This document shows positions 7,136-14,433 of a stretch of 23,711 nt of DNA, in pieces. The stretch lies in the NCBI GenBank assembly GCA_964638795.1, contig CAZXAX010000027.1, positions 1 through 23,711 of the forward strand, given 5' to 3'. The translations under genes and the position numbers were made by a program. The stretch comes from CAIYHK01 sp964638795. GTDB taxonomy: Bacteria > Actinomycetota > Acidimicrobiia > Acidimicrobiales > Ilumatobacteraceae. A model generated the notes under the pieces. The model was not told the DNA's origin. It worked only from the letters and a program-made list of their open reading frames with translations, and searched no databases. Positions within the stretch are counted from its first letter, which is position 1, and each line of letters opens with the position of its first letter.

Positions 7136-7227
7136 GTCCCGCGATTTATCCACAAAGTTATCCACAGGTTTATCCCCGAACTTAAGGTAGAAGTTTGCGC
7201 ACAAAGTGTGAACAACTCTGTGGACAA
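7031..7227. promoter_or_regulatory. Dense cluster of consensus DnaA boxes at the parB 3' end and parB/cwlM gap
   Basis: Four perfect TT(A/G)TCCACA boxes lie within 200 bases: 7031-7039 (TTGTCCACA, in parB), 7146-7154 and 7158-7166 (both TTATCCACA), and 7219-7227 (TTGTCCACA, minus strand). A fifth, partial TTATCCCCG is at 7170-7178. The boxes 7146, 7158 and 7170 repeat every 12 bases. The flanks are A+T rich compared with the neighbouring genes. This 105-base convergent intergenic gap has no gene or clear terminator. It is the best-matching DnaA-binding region in the window and may be an origin part, a DnaA-titrating site or a reactivating site. Confidence 0.75.
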
Positions 7228-7240
7228 ACCTTCAACCAAC

Positions 7241-8227
7241 TCAACGAGTTTGATTGAGCCAAGCCCAGACGGATGCCGCAATCGCCTCAGCAAGGGCGGG
7301 CGTGTGATCGTGGGCTTGTTTGGTGTCAAAGAAAGAACACAACACAGCTGGCATCTTGGTTTCGCGTAGAACCGGTCGCTGATATCCGACAACACTTGGT
7401 GTTAGGCCAATGCCGATGCGGTGGAATGCGCTTGCAATCGAAGTCGCCAATTCGCGCCCCGACTCAGATACATAGTTAGGCACTTCGTAGTGGGCAACCG
7501 TAGCGCTTTGTTCAATTCCATCAGCGACTTCAACGCTCACAAATACATTGGAACCAAAGTTGTTTGCCGCCAATGACTGTTCATGAACGTCTGCACTTAA
7601 CACAGTGATGACACGCACTTGCTGTTTGCGGAGTGCACGCGCAATGAGTCGCGCCAAATGTTCAAACTCTTTAGGAACACCGATAGCCACGCGCAGAACT
7701 TCATCACTGTCACCAGAGCGCATGAGCTGGTCACGATCGCGTAACGCAGCAATACCAGGCCCGTCGCCAGTCTGGCGACTCACTCGATCCAGCGCTAAGA
7801 GAGTTTGCGGACCAAAAATCCCATCCTCAGATAAACCGCAGTTGGCCTGAAAACTAGAGACTGCTTCCGATGCGATAGGGCCAAAAATTCCATCAACTTT
7901 TCCGCAATCAAAACCGAGTCGACTTAGACGTGTCTGGAGCTCAGCAACATCATCGCCCCGCAGATTGGGTGATGTCAGATAGAGGAGTCGCTCACCCAGC
8001 GACCAACTTGCTTCCACCAACGCCATCCACGTTGGCGCGTCGCACACACCAGTGTCGGGCAGATTGCGTTCGCGTTGGAAAGTTGCAACAGCAGATTCGG
8101 TGCGGGCGCAAAAAGTGCCCACAACGATCGACGCCGCCGGCAGATATCCGGCGGCACCGAGACGACGCTGCAGTTCTGTTACAGCATCACCCTGTTGACC
8201 AGGGACTATTGGGAGGACGTTAGGAAT
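7241..8227 (-). CDS. cwlM: CwlM-like peptidoglycan-binding pseudo-amidase
   Basis: From a GTG at 8122 the protein has 293 residues. The frame is open further upstream and encodes a complete first peptidoglycan-binding repeat (PGQQGDAVTELQRRLGAAGY) that this start would cut. The extent given uses ATT 8227-8225, which has AGGAG eight bases upstream (8240-8236) and overlaps the trxA 3' end by 22 bases. No ATG, GTG or TTG exists between. Layout: PG-binding repeat 1, repeat 2 (GDDVAELQTRLSRLGFDCGKVDGIFG), then an amidase_3-like fold. In the latter the opening DPGHGG metal-ligand segment is missing, and the usual SxH strand reads FVSVEVADG. In mycobacteria CwlM is a regulator rather than a working amidase: its phosphorylated form stimulates MurA, the first step of peptidoglycan synthesis. 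The context parB-cwlM-trxA-trxB matches mycobacteria. Confidence 0.85.
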   Translation of the reverse strand: MPNVLPIVPGQQGDAVTELQRRLGAAGYLPAASIVVGTFCARTESAVATFQRERNLPDTGVCDAPTWMALVEASWSLGERLLYLTSPNLRGDDVAELQTRLSRLGFDCGKVDGIFGPIASEAVSSFQANCGLSEDGIFGPQTLLALDRVSRQTGDGPGIAALRDRDQLMRSGDSDEVLRVAIGVPKEFEHLARLIARALRKQQVRVITVLSADVHEQSLAANNFGSNVFVSVEVADGIEQSATVAHYEVPNYVSESGRELATSIASAFHRIGIGLTPSVVGYQRPVLRETKMPAVLCSFFDTKQAHDHTPALAEAIAASVWAWLNQTR

Positions 8228-8544
8228 TCTCCGAGCTCCTGCATCAGCGCGCCCTTGGGCTTTGCGCCCACGAGACGCTTCTTCATTTCGCCGTCTTGGA
8301 ACACGAGAAGGGTAGGGATGCTCATCACGCCATAACGCTGTGCGATATCACCGTGCTCGTCGACATTGAGCTTGGCAACAGTCAAGCGACCTGCATTCTC
8401 TACAGCGATCTCACTGAGAATCGGAGCGATCTGCTTGCACGGACCGCACCAATCGGCCCAAAAGTCCACAACGACGGCGGTGGTTGAACCGCCGATGGTT
8501 TCGTCAAATGTGGAAGAAGTAAGTGTGACAATTCCGTCAGCCAT
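8206..8544 (-). CDS. trxA: Thioredoxin
   Basis: A 112-residue thioredoxin with the active site WCGPC at 32-36 (C33, C36) and the cis-proline region SIPTLLVFQDG. It reduces protein disulfides in the cytoplasm, being re-reduced by thioredoxin reductase (encoded 34 bases upstream on the same strand) with NADPH. The ATG is at 8544-8542, with GAAAGGAAG as ribosome binding site. The 3' end overlaps the presumed start of the cwlM-like gene, so the two are probably co-translated. Confidence 0.97.
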   Translation of the reverse strand: MADGIVTLTSSTFDETIGGSTTAVVVDFWADWCGPCKQIAPILSEIAVENAGRLTVAKLNVDEHGDIAQRYGVMSIPTLLVFQDGEMKKRLVGAKPKGALMQELGEFLTSSQ

Positions 8545-8578
8545 TGCGCTTCCTTTCTCAGTAGCAGATGAATTCTAC

Positions 8579-9526
8579 TCAGCCGTGTTGGGCTTCCAAC
8601 CAACGTTCGCAGTCAATGGCGGCCATACAGCCTGATCCTGCAGCTGTAATTGCTTGTCGATATGTGTGATCTTGCACGTCACCGCAAGCAAAAACACCTT
8701 CTACATTGGTGAGGCTTCGCCCAGGAACGGTTTTCAGATAGCCATTGTCTTCCATGTCGAGCACACCTTTGAATAGATCGGTATTCGGCCTGTGTCCGAT
8801 GGCTACAAAGAGCCCAGTGAATTGCGCTGTCGTTTCCTCGCCACTTTCGAGATTTTTCAACTTCACAGATTCAAGTTTTGTTTCGCCTACGAGATCGGTG
8901 ACTTGGGTGTTCCACATGAAACGGATTTTCTCGTTGGCCCGTGCACGATCCTGCATCACCTTTGATGCACGCAATGAGTCACGGCGGTGAATGATGGTGA
9001 CCGACGAAGCGAACTTGGTTAGGAACAGCGCCTCTTCAAGTGCGGAGTCACCACCTCCAACGACACCGATGTCTTGACCGCGAAAGAAGAATCCATCACA
9101 TGTGGCACACGTTGACAAACCGTGTCCGATGAGACGCGACTCCGCTTCAAGACCAAGCATTAACGATTGTGCGCCGGTACTCACGATCACCGCATTTGCT
9201 TCGTAGAGGGTTTCGCCCACCCACACTTTTTTCGGGGCTGATGCAAAGTCCACCCGCGTGACCTTGGCCGTTAAAAACTCGGCTCCAAAGCGAGCCGCTT
9301 GCTCACGGCATCGCCCCATCAATTCAGGCCCCATGATCCCTTCTGGCCATCCGGGAAAGTTCTCCACTTCGGTGGTCAGCATGAGTTGCCCACCGGGTTG
9401 ATCGGTGGTTGAAGACGGCTCGCCTTCAATCACGAGCGGAGAAAGATTGGCGCGGGCGGTATAAATCGCAGCGGTTAGACCCGCGGGCCCGGAGCCAATA
9501 ATCAAGACTTCTCTGCGGTCGCTCAT
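8579..9526 (-). CDS. trxB: Thioredoxin-disulfide reductase
   Basis: A 315-residue flavoprotein. FAD-binding IIGSGPAGLTAA is at 9-20 and the redox-active CATC at 140-143. The NADPH-binding VGGGDSA at 156-162 is followed by the phosphate-binding HRRDSLRAS at 180-188, and the FAD motif ACGDV lies near the C-terminus. It transfers electrons from NADPH to thioredoxin. It forms a minus-strand operon with trxA and the cwlM-like gene. The coding sequence contains a parS-like palindrome at 8908-8923. Confidence 0.97.
   Translation of the reverse strand: MSDRREVLIIGSGPAGLTAAIYTARANLSPLVIEGEPSSTTDQPGGQLMLTTEVENFPGWPEGIMGPELMGRCREQAARFGAEFLTAKVTRVDFASAPKKVWVGETLYEANAVIVSTGAQSLMLGLEAESRLIGHGLSTCATCDGFFFRGQDIGVVGGGDSALEEALFLTKFASSVTIIHRRDSLRASKVMQDRARANEKIRFMWNTQVTDLVGETKLESVKLKNLESGEETTAQFTGLFVAIGHRPNTDLFKGVLDMEDNGYLKTVPGRSLTNVEGVFACGDVQDHTYRQAITAAGSGCMAAIDCERWLEAQHG
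8908..8923. promoter_or_regulatory. parS: Candidate intragenic parS site 3 (inside trxB)
   Basis: TGTTCCACATGAAACG agrees with TGTTTCACGTGAAACA at 13 of 16 positions. Its left arm is identical to parS site 1 of this genome and its right arm matches the general bacterial consensus. Intragenic parS sites are common near origins in other bacteria (for example Bacillus subtilis). It lies about 3.5 kb from the pair upstream of parA. Confidence 0.6.
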
Positions 9527-9560
9527 AACGCGGTTTCCTCTCTCACCACTTCTCCGGCGC

Positions 9561-9890
9561 TCAGGCGTCGGTGTTCTTTGTGTAACGCTTCGTCATCAGG
9601 AACATTCCCACGAGAAGGAAGATCCCACCGACAATGAAATATGCAGACCACACGGCGGTGGAATGGGCAAACCAGTTGTCGAGCACGTTGATTACGAGTC
9701 GCATGATGCCAATCAACAACAGCGTGACGCTGGCAATCACACCAATGGTTGCAATAACCCCAAACACAATTGCGCGCGCCAGATAAATGAGTGGCTGAGT
9801 GGTCCGGGCACGGACCTTTTCAGTCCAGTCCGCAATGAACTGTGTTACGCGTTCAGCCCAATCGGGATCGGTGAACGGGTTGCTGACCAT
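9561..9890 (-). CDS. Small two-helix membrane protein of unknown function
   Basis: A 109-residue protein with an amphipathic, tryptophan-containing N-terminal part (about 1-33). Two membrane segments follow, at about 40-68 (very hydrophobic, ATIGVIASVTLLLIGI) and 80-99, then a short basic tail KRYTKNTD. The architecture resembles actinobacterial holin-like or phage-holin-superfamily small membrane proteins, but I do not recognise a specific family. It sits between the Ser/Thr kinase gene and trxB, all on the minus strand with gaps of only 34-44 bases, so it is probably co-transcribed. Confidence 0.75.
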   Translation of the reverse strand: MVSNPFTDPDWAERVTQFIADWTEKVRARTTQPLIYLARAIVFGVIATIGVIASVTLLLIGIMRLVINVLDNWFAHSTAVWSAYFIVGGIFLLVGMFLMTKRYTKNTDA

Positions 9891-9934
9891 GCCACAAGAC
9901 TAACGGTTGACCGCATTCGCCAGCCGTGGCGGGA

Positions 9935-11563
9935 CTATTCGCCTGGTGCGAACTTCAGCGAAGCAAGTGAAGCTTGATATGGGTTCTTGTTGCTGCAGTT
10001 CCCACTCCGCCCGCCTTCGCGGAACATGACCAATATGTACTTGGCGGGGTCGGTCACATTAAAGGTTGCAGGACCCGTGGCAGTGCCGAACTCACGCGCC
10101 ACGTGATCGCCCCAAGCCTCGAATGTTGTGGGAATTACGTTGCTTGCGGTGTAAACCTCGACGATCCACGGCTTGCTTGTGATGTTGAGGGTCAGGGTGC
10201 CAATGCCTGGCCGATTCATAGTCATTAGGACACCTGCACCGACTTCGGAGCCAAAGTATTTGTCCATGTAGCAACCGGTTGTCCATGAAGTTCCTGGATC
10301 GTCATCACTTAACAGACCGATCATTTCTTCATTCTCCAACCCATCATCATTTGGGTCATAGGAGTTGAGTGCCACTGTCTTCAGCGGACCGAGATCTTCT
10401 GGTGAAGTTGTGGTCGATTCGACAATGCGAGGACTGTCGCTGCCCCCTTGGATTGTGTTCCACAGCATGGCCACCATTGCGAGCGCAGCAACCACGAGCA
10501 CACTGATCAAAGCGAGAACGGGTCGTACTTTCGTTTGTGCTGATCGCCCTGGGCGACCCGCCACGGAGGTACGCGGTGTTGGGTCGCGGCGATCAGTTCT
10601 GGTTCCACCCGACGGAGTGGTTCCGTTCGGCGGTGTAGCTCCGCGCGGGGGAGTCATGCCCCGTGGCGGGGTGGTTCCGCGTGGTGGGGTGTTGCGCCGG
10701 TCGTTCAACGTGGTTGGGTCATAAACACCTGTTACCGCGGTCCGCAACTGGCTCCTCGCATCAGCCCCCGTGGCGGGGCGCTGATCAGGATCACGATTCA
10801 GCATTTTGTGAATCACGCCAACAAGTGCTGGCGAAAGCGTGGGGTTCAAGCGCCCGAGATCAGTGGGTTCACGGGTCAAACGCGCGAGTGCGGTATCTCC
10901 GTCATTGCCGCGATTGAACGGCACACCGCCCGCGAGACACTCATAAAGCACGAGACCGAGGGCGTAAATATCAGCGCGACCATCAAGCGGGCGGCCACGT
11001 ACTTGCTCGGGGGACAGGTATTTCGCTGTACCCATCATGATGTGTTCGTTTGTTAAGTCCTCGCCGGTTTCGCCCATCACTTTGGCGATGCCAAAGTCAG
11101 CAAGCATCACGCGTCCGTCTGGCGTGATCAAGATGTTTCCGGGTTTTACATCACGGTGGACGAGACCGTTTTGGTGCGCGTGATCTAACGCGGCGGCAAC
11201 GGCTGCACCGATGTGAACGGTGAGTTCGGGTGACAATTTCTTTTTTTCGTCCAACATCTGACGCAGGCTCATGCCTTCGACATATTGCATAACGACTGCT
11301 TGGCGCCCGTCTTCAACGATTGCGTCGTACACCTGCACGATGTTTGGGTGACTCAGCCCACCAGCAGCCACAGCTTCGCGACGAAATCGCTCAACAACAA
11401 TCGGATCCTGTGCTAGTTGCGCCTTAAGTAACTTCACCGCAACTTTGCGGTTCAATGAGAGGTCGTCGGCCAACCACACTTCGGCCATTCCGCCCGCGGC
11501 GATGGTGCGAAGCAGCTTGTAACGGCCCCCAAGGACCGTGTTTGGTGCAACGTTGGAAGACAT
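9935..11563 (-). CDS. Transmembrane Ser/Thr protein kinase with MviN-type extracellular domain
   Basis: A 542-residue protein. The kinase domain (about 14-275) looks active: glycine-rich loop AAGGMAEVW, VAVK with K44, HRDVKPGN with D138, and DFG with D156. A juxtamembrane linker has five imperfect six-residue repeats of the TPPRGx kind (292-320) followed by a basic stretch. A membrane helix spans about 348-367. The extracellular part (about 395-540) has the SYDPNDDGLEN and DDDPGTSWTT motifs of the discoidin-like domain found at the C-terminus of mycobacterial MviN/MurJ fusions, and two cysteines (C431, C523) that could form a disulfide. There are no PASTA repeats, so it is not PknB. It may control peptidoglycan synthesis, for example through the CwlM-like protein three genes downstream; that target is inference. 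Confidence 0.92.
   Translation of the reverse strand: MSSNVAPNTVLGGRYKLLRTIAAGGMAEVWLADDLSLNRKVAVKLLKAQLAQDPIVVERFRREAVAAGGLSHPNIVQVYDAIVEDGRQAVVMQYVEGMSLRQMLDEKKKLSPELTVHIGAAVAAALDHAHQNGLVHRDVKPGNILITPDGRVMLADFGIAKVMGETGEDLTNEHIMMGTAKYLSPEQVRGRPLDGRADIYALGLVLYECLAGGVPFNRGNDGDTALARLTREPTDLGRLNPTLSPALVGVIHKMLNRDPDQRPATGADARSQLRTAVTGVYDPTTLNDRRNTPPRGTTPPRGMTPPRGATPPNGTTPSGGTRTDRRDPTPRTSVAGRPGRSAQTKVRPVLALISVLVVAALAMVAMLWNTIQGGSDSPRIVESTTTSPEDLGPLKTVALNSYDPNDDGLENEEMIGLLSDDDPGTSWTTGCYMDKYFGSEVGAGVLMTMNRPGIGTLTLNITSKPWIVEVYTASNVIPTTFEAWGDHVAREFGTATGPATFNVTDPAKYILVMFREGGRSGNCSNKNPYQASLASLKFAPGE
10604..10690 (-). repeat. Imperfect 18-bp tandem repeat encoding TPPRGx units in the kinase linker
   Basis: About five head-to-tail units of 18 bases encode TPPRGT, TPPRGM, TPPRGA, TPPNGT and TPSGGT, residues 292-321 of the kinase. 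The repeats lie between the kinase domain and the membrane helix and are rich in threonine, so they could be autophosphorylated. Such repeats readily change copy number. Confidence 0.7.
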
Positions 11564-11642
11564 TTTCGTCTTCTGACGCTAGTTGCGTAAGCGTTTACGT
11601 TTACGGATATCGATGTGAAGCGAAAACGTGTTCGCTCCGAAC

Positions 11643-12470
11643 TCACTTTGGAGTTACGAATGCAATCCCGATGGTTCCTTCACCAGCGTGAGTACCCACT
11701 ACAGCGCCGATGTCGCCGACAACAATTTCACCTGAGTAGAGATCACGCAGAGATGCAACGAAGGCATCGGCGTCATCACAGTCAGCTTGCAACACCGCAA
11801 GACTCTCGACGGGGAGGCTCTTCGAAAGGACATCCTTCAAGAACGCAAGTGACTTGCTACGAGTCCTTTGGCGGCCACCTTCTTCAACTTTTCCATCACG
11901 AACCTCGATCACGGGCTTGATGGCCAGCGCTGAGGCAAGAAGAGCCTTGGCATTGCCGATTCGCCCACCCTTTTTGAGGTTTTCGAGGCTGTTCAAGACA
12001 CCAAAGACCTTGGTTCGCTCAGCGAGATCTTCGGCCCGAGCAACGAGTTCTTCAAGCGATGCTCCCGCGGCGGCTTTGGTAGCTGCGTCAACAACAATCA
12101 GTCCGGTACCGAGGGAAACAGTTTTGGAATCAACAACCGCAACCTTGATGTCTCCGTCAACAGCACGTGCCGCGAGTTCAGCACTTTGAATTGTTGCTGA
12201 GAGTGCGCGCGACAAATTGATTACGAGGACCCCAGTTGCACCTTCAGCCTTTAGTTGTCTGAATGCGGCCTCGAATTGACCCGGCGATGGCGCGGCCGTT
12301 TCAGGAAGCGTGGGTGATGCTGCACACTTGGCCCAGAAATCCTTTGGGCTGATTGTTTGGAACTCTTCCTCGCCGAAACGAATGGTCAGTGGTACCACCG
12401 TGATGTTGTGTTTGGCCACCACATCGGCGGGCAAATCACATGAGCTGTCTGTGACAATACGTATCCCCAT
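11643..12470 (-). CDS. DegV family fatty-acid-binding protein
   Basis: A 275-residue DegV protein. It starts MGIRIVTDSSCDLP, the family's opening signature, and has the later SRALSATIQSA and LENLKKGGRIG segments that line the lipid pocket. DegV/FakB proteins bind a single fatty acid, and in Firmicutes they present it to the kinase FakA. No FakA is visible in the window. The ATG (12470-12468) lies one base after the stop of the DUF6049 gene, so the two are probably translated together. Its place between the envelope protein and the kinase corresponds to where murJ lies in mycobacteria. Confidence 0.93.
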   Translation of the reverse strand: MGIRIVTDSSCDLPADVVAKHNITVVPLTIRFGEEEFQTISPKDFWAKCAASPTLPETAAPSPGQFEAAFRQLKAEGATGVLVINLSRALSATIQSAELAARAVDGDIKVAVVDSKTVSLGTGLIVVDAATKAAAGASLEELVARAEDLAERTKVFGVLNSLENLKKGGRIGNAKALLASALAIKPVIEVRDGKVEEGGRQRTRSKSLAFLKDVLSKSLPVESLAVLQADCDDADAFVASLRDLYSGEIVVGDIGAVVGTHAGEGTIGIAFVTPK

Positions 12471-12471
12471 G

Positions 12472-14433
12472 TCAAAGAACCGTACCCTGCTCGAGAGCGG
12501 TGCGTCGGTTTCTGCGGATGTGGGCTACCCACCAAGTGAGGATTAGTAGCAAGAGGACCACCGACACAACTTGGCCGATGCCAGCCAATGCGGTCACCCG
12601 CGCACTGAGCGTGGTCGGTGGGGCCACAAAGGTGTTCCCTTGGGGGGTTGTGACCTGGAGTTCGACGCCAAAACGCCCATTGGAGCGGGCCCGCACTGGA
12701 ATTGCGACATCAGTGGTCGAACCCGCCCGCAGCAGCACCACGGTCGATTCATTTGGGAAGGCAAGTTTTGTACTGACCAAGCGAACTCGCACGGACAGAT
12801 CAATCTCTGCGTCATTGCGAATCTGGAGCCGAATCTCACCGTCTTTCTCGGGCAGGGTGAAAGAGGCCTTCGACGGAATAGTGATCTTTTCTAAGAGGGT
12901 CTCAATTTCATTTGAGACAGCAGCAACGTATGCCGAGCGCTCATCGGCTGCGAGCCGATTGGACACCGCACGCGCTGCATTCATTGACCACGACAACAAC
13001 AACGGACTATCTGGTGGCAACATCGAGCCGACATTGATCACCGACAGGTTGAGCAGATTGACAGCCGTTGCAACCCCAGACAAGTCAGCCGCTGTGCGAT
13101 CAGGTAGTGGATACGGCATTGAGCCTTGACGGGTTGGAATTTCATCGGTCAGCTGCACATGATCCGATTCGGCGATCAACGCGACAAATTCATTCATAGT
13201 TTCGGTGCTGGGCAAAGAACCATCTTCTGTTGACAAGAACAATTGGTTTGGTACCTCATCTGCGGCCGCCATCGCACTGGCTACAACTACATGTGCCATC
13301 GCGGTGGCGGCATCAACAATTGGGCTCGCAGTTTCTTGGCTCAACAACTTTGCAATGAACGGGTCAACCGTGGCGATGTTGATTGAACTCCCACCCGTGA
13401 GTGCGGCGGCGGCCATTTCTGTAACCGGCTGATAACCCATTTCGGCCGGGTCATCAATTGCGGTTGGGAGCAAAATCGCTGTTTGTGCACCGTTGTCACG
13501 AATCAAGTTGGCACCATATGAATCAAGTGGATTGTCGGCAATCCAGATTTGTCGCTTTGTTGGGTTGGCTGGAAATAACGGCGTGGTGGTGTCTTCACCA
13601 AGTCTCATCTGACGCGTGAACTCCGAGGTCAATCCAGCACGCGCCGCACCAGAGGGATCAATGCTCACATACGGTTGTGCGACCATCGTTTGTGCAGACA
13701 AAGCACGACGCATTTGGCGCAGAAGCACTTGGTATCCGGGGTTTTGTTCGTTGGTCAATCCTTCAAAAATCTCGGGTCCAATTCCGATAACCATTGGAAG
13801 CTTTGTGTTGTTCACCAAGTTGGTTAGCCGATCAATCTGCTCCTGTGTTGATTCGCTAAGCAAAGCAGTGCCATCAGGCTGTGTGATCGGTGCACTTTGC
13901 ACGTTTGCAACAAAAGTGGTCGGTAGGCGTGTGGGCGCAGGATCGGTTGACGAAACAACATGGATAAATATCGTTTGGGCCACTCGGGCATCGCCGCTTT
14001 GGAACACGACAGCAAGTGGATAGATACCGGACTCACGGATGTTCAAACCCTCGCGGTCATCGCCTGCGCGATCAATCCGAACAAACACCATGTAGTCACC
14101 ATCGACAGTTCGCGAAAGCGAGGCAGTTTTGAAATTCACTTGATCAATGACTTCGGCGTTCAAATCATCTTGAGCCACACCAAAAGATTCATAACTGGTC
14201 GCACGCTCAATTAGTCGCAATTTGAGGTCACCTTGTGCGAGTTCATCATCCGATGCAGTAACTCTTACGACCAAGGACAAAGTGGTGGAGTCCACTACCT
14301 CAAATTCCTGGGACACCACTTGGACTGTTGGGGTGATGCTGGCCCCTGCAGACACAACGCTTCCCGATGGAACCGCCAGGACGCTTATGAACATCAAAGC
14401 CACGAAGCAACGCAAAACCCGCATCTTCATCAT
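12472..14433 (-). CDS. DUF6049-type secreted, membrane-anchored envelope protein
   Basis: A 653-residue protein. An N-terminal signal peptide (about 1-29, MRVLRCFVALMFISVLAVPSG) is followed by a large extracytoplasmic region. One C-terminal membrane helix (about 617-638) and a short basic cytoplasmic tail (HIRRNRRT) complete it. Position and architecture match the actinobacterial family represented by Mycobacterium tuberculosis Rv3909, which sits beside murJ/mviN and has no defined biochemical role. The start overlaps the upstream GNAT gene by four bases (ATGA), and degV follows after one base. The protein may act in envelope assembly outside the membrane; this is inferred from topology and neighbours only. 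Confidence 0.85.
   Translation of the reverse strand: MMKMRVLRCFVALMFISVLAVPSGSVVSAGASITPTVQVVSQEFEVVDSTTLSLVVRVTASDDELAQGDLKLRLIERATSYESFGVAQDDLNAEVIDQVNFKTASLSRTVDGDYMVFVRIDRAGDDREGLNIRESGIYPLAVVFQSGDARVAQTIFIHVVSSTDPAPTRLPTTFVANVQSAPITQPDGTALLSESTQEQIDRLTNLVNNTKLPMVIGIGPEIFEGLTNEQNPGYQVLLRQMRRALSAQTMVAQPYVSIDPSGAARAGLTSEFTRQMRLGEDTTTPLFPANPTKRQIWIADNPLDSYGANLIRDNGAQTAILLPTAIDDPAEMGYQPVTEMAAAALTGGSSINIATVDPFIAKLLSQETASPIVDAATAMAHVVVASAMAAADEVPNQLFLSTEDGSLPSTETMNEFVALIAESDHVQLTDEIPTRQGSMPYPLPDRTAADLSGVATAVNLLNLSVINVGSMLPPDSPLLLSWSMNAARAVSNRLAADERSAYVAAVSNEIETLLEKITIPSKASFTLPEKDGEIRLQIRNDAEIDLSVRVRLVSTKLAFPNESTVVLLRAGSTTDVAIPVRARSNGRFGVELQVTTPQGNTFVAPPTTLSARVTALAGIGQVVSVVLLLLILTWWVAHIRRNRRTALEQGTVL

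Noticed and set aside
8463..8473. DnaA-box-like AAGTCCACA inside trxA
   Set aside because: A single element with two mismatches, alone in coding sequence, with no neighbouring boxes.
12500..13129. 209-codon plus-strand frame inside the DUF6049 gene
   Set aside because: Antisense to a well-supported gene with signal peptide and membrane anchor; composition is that of a shadow frame.
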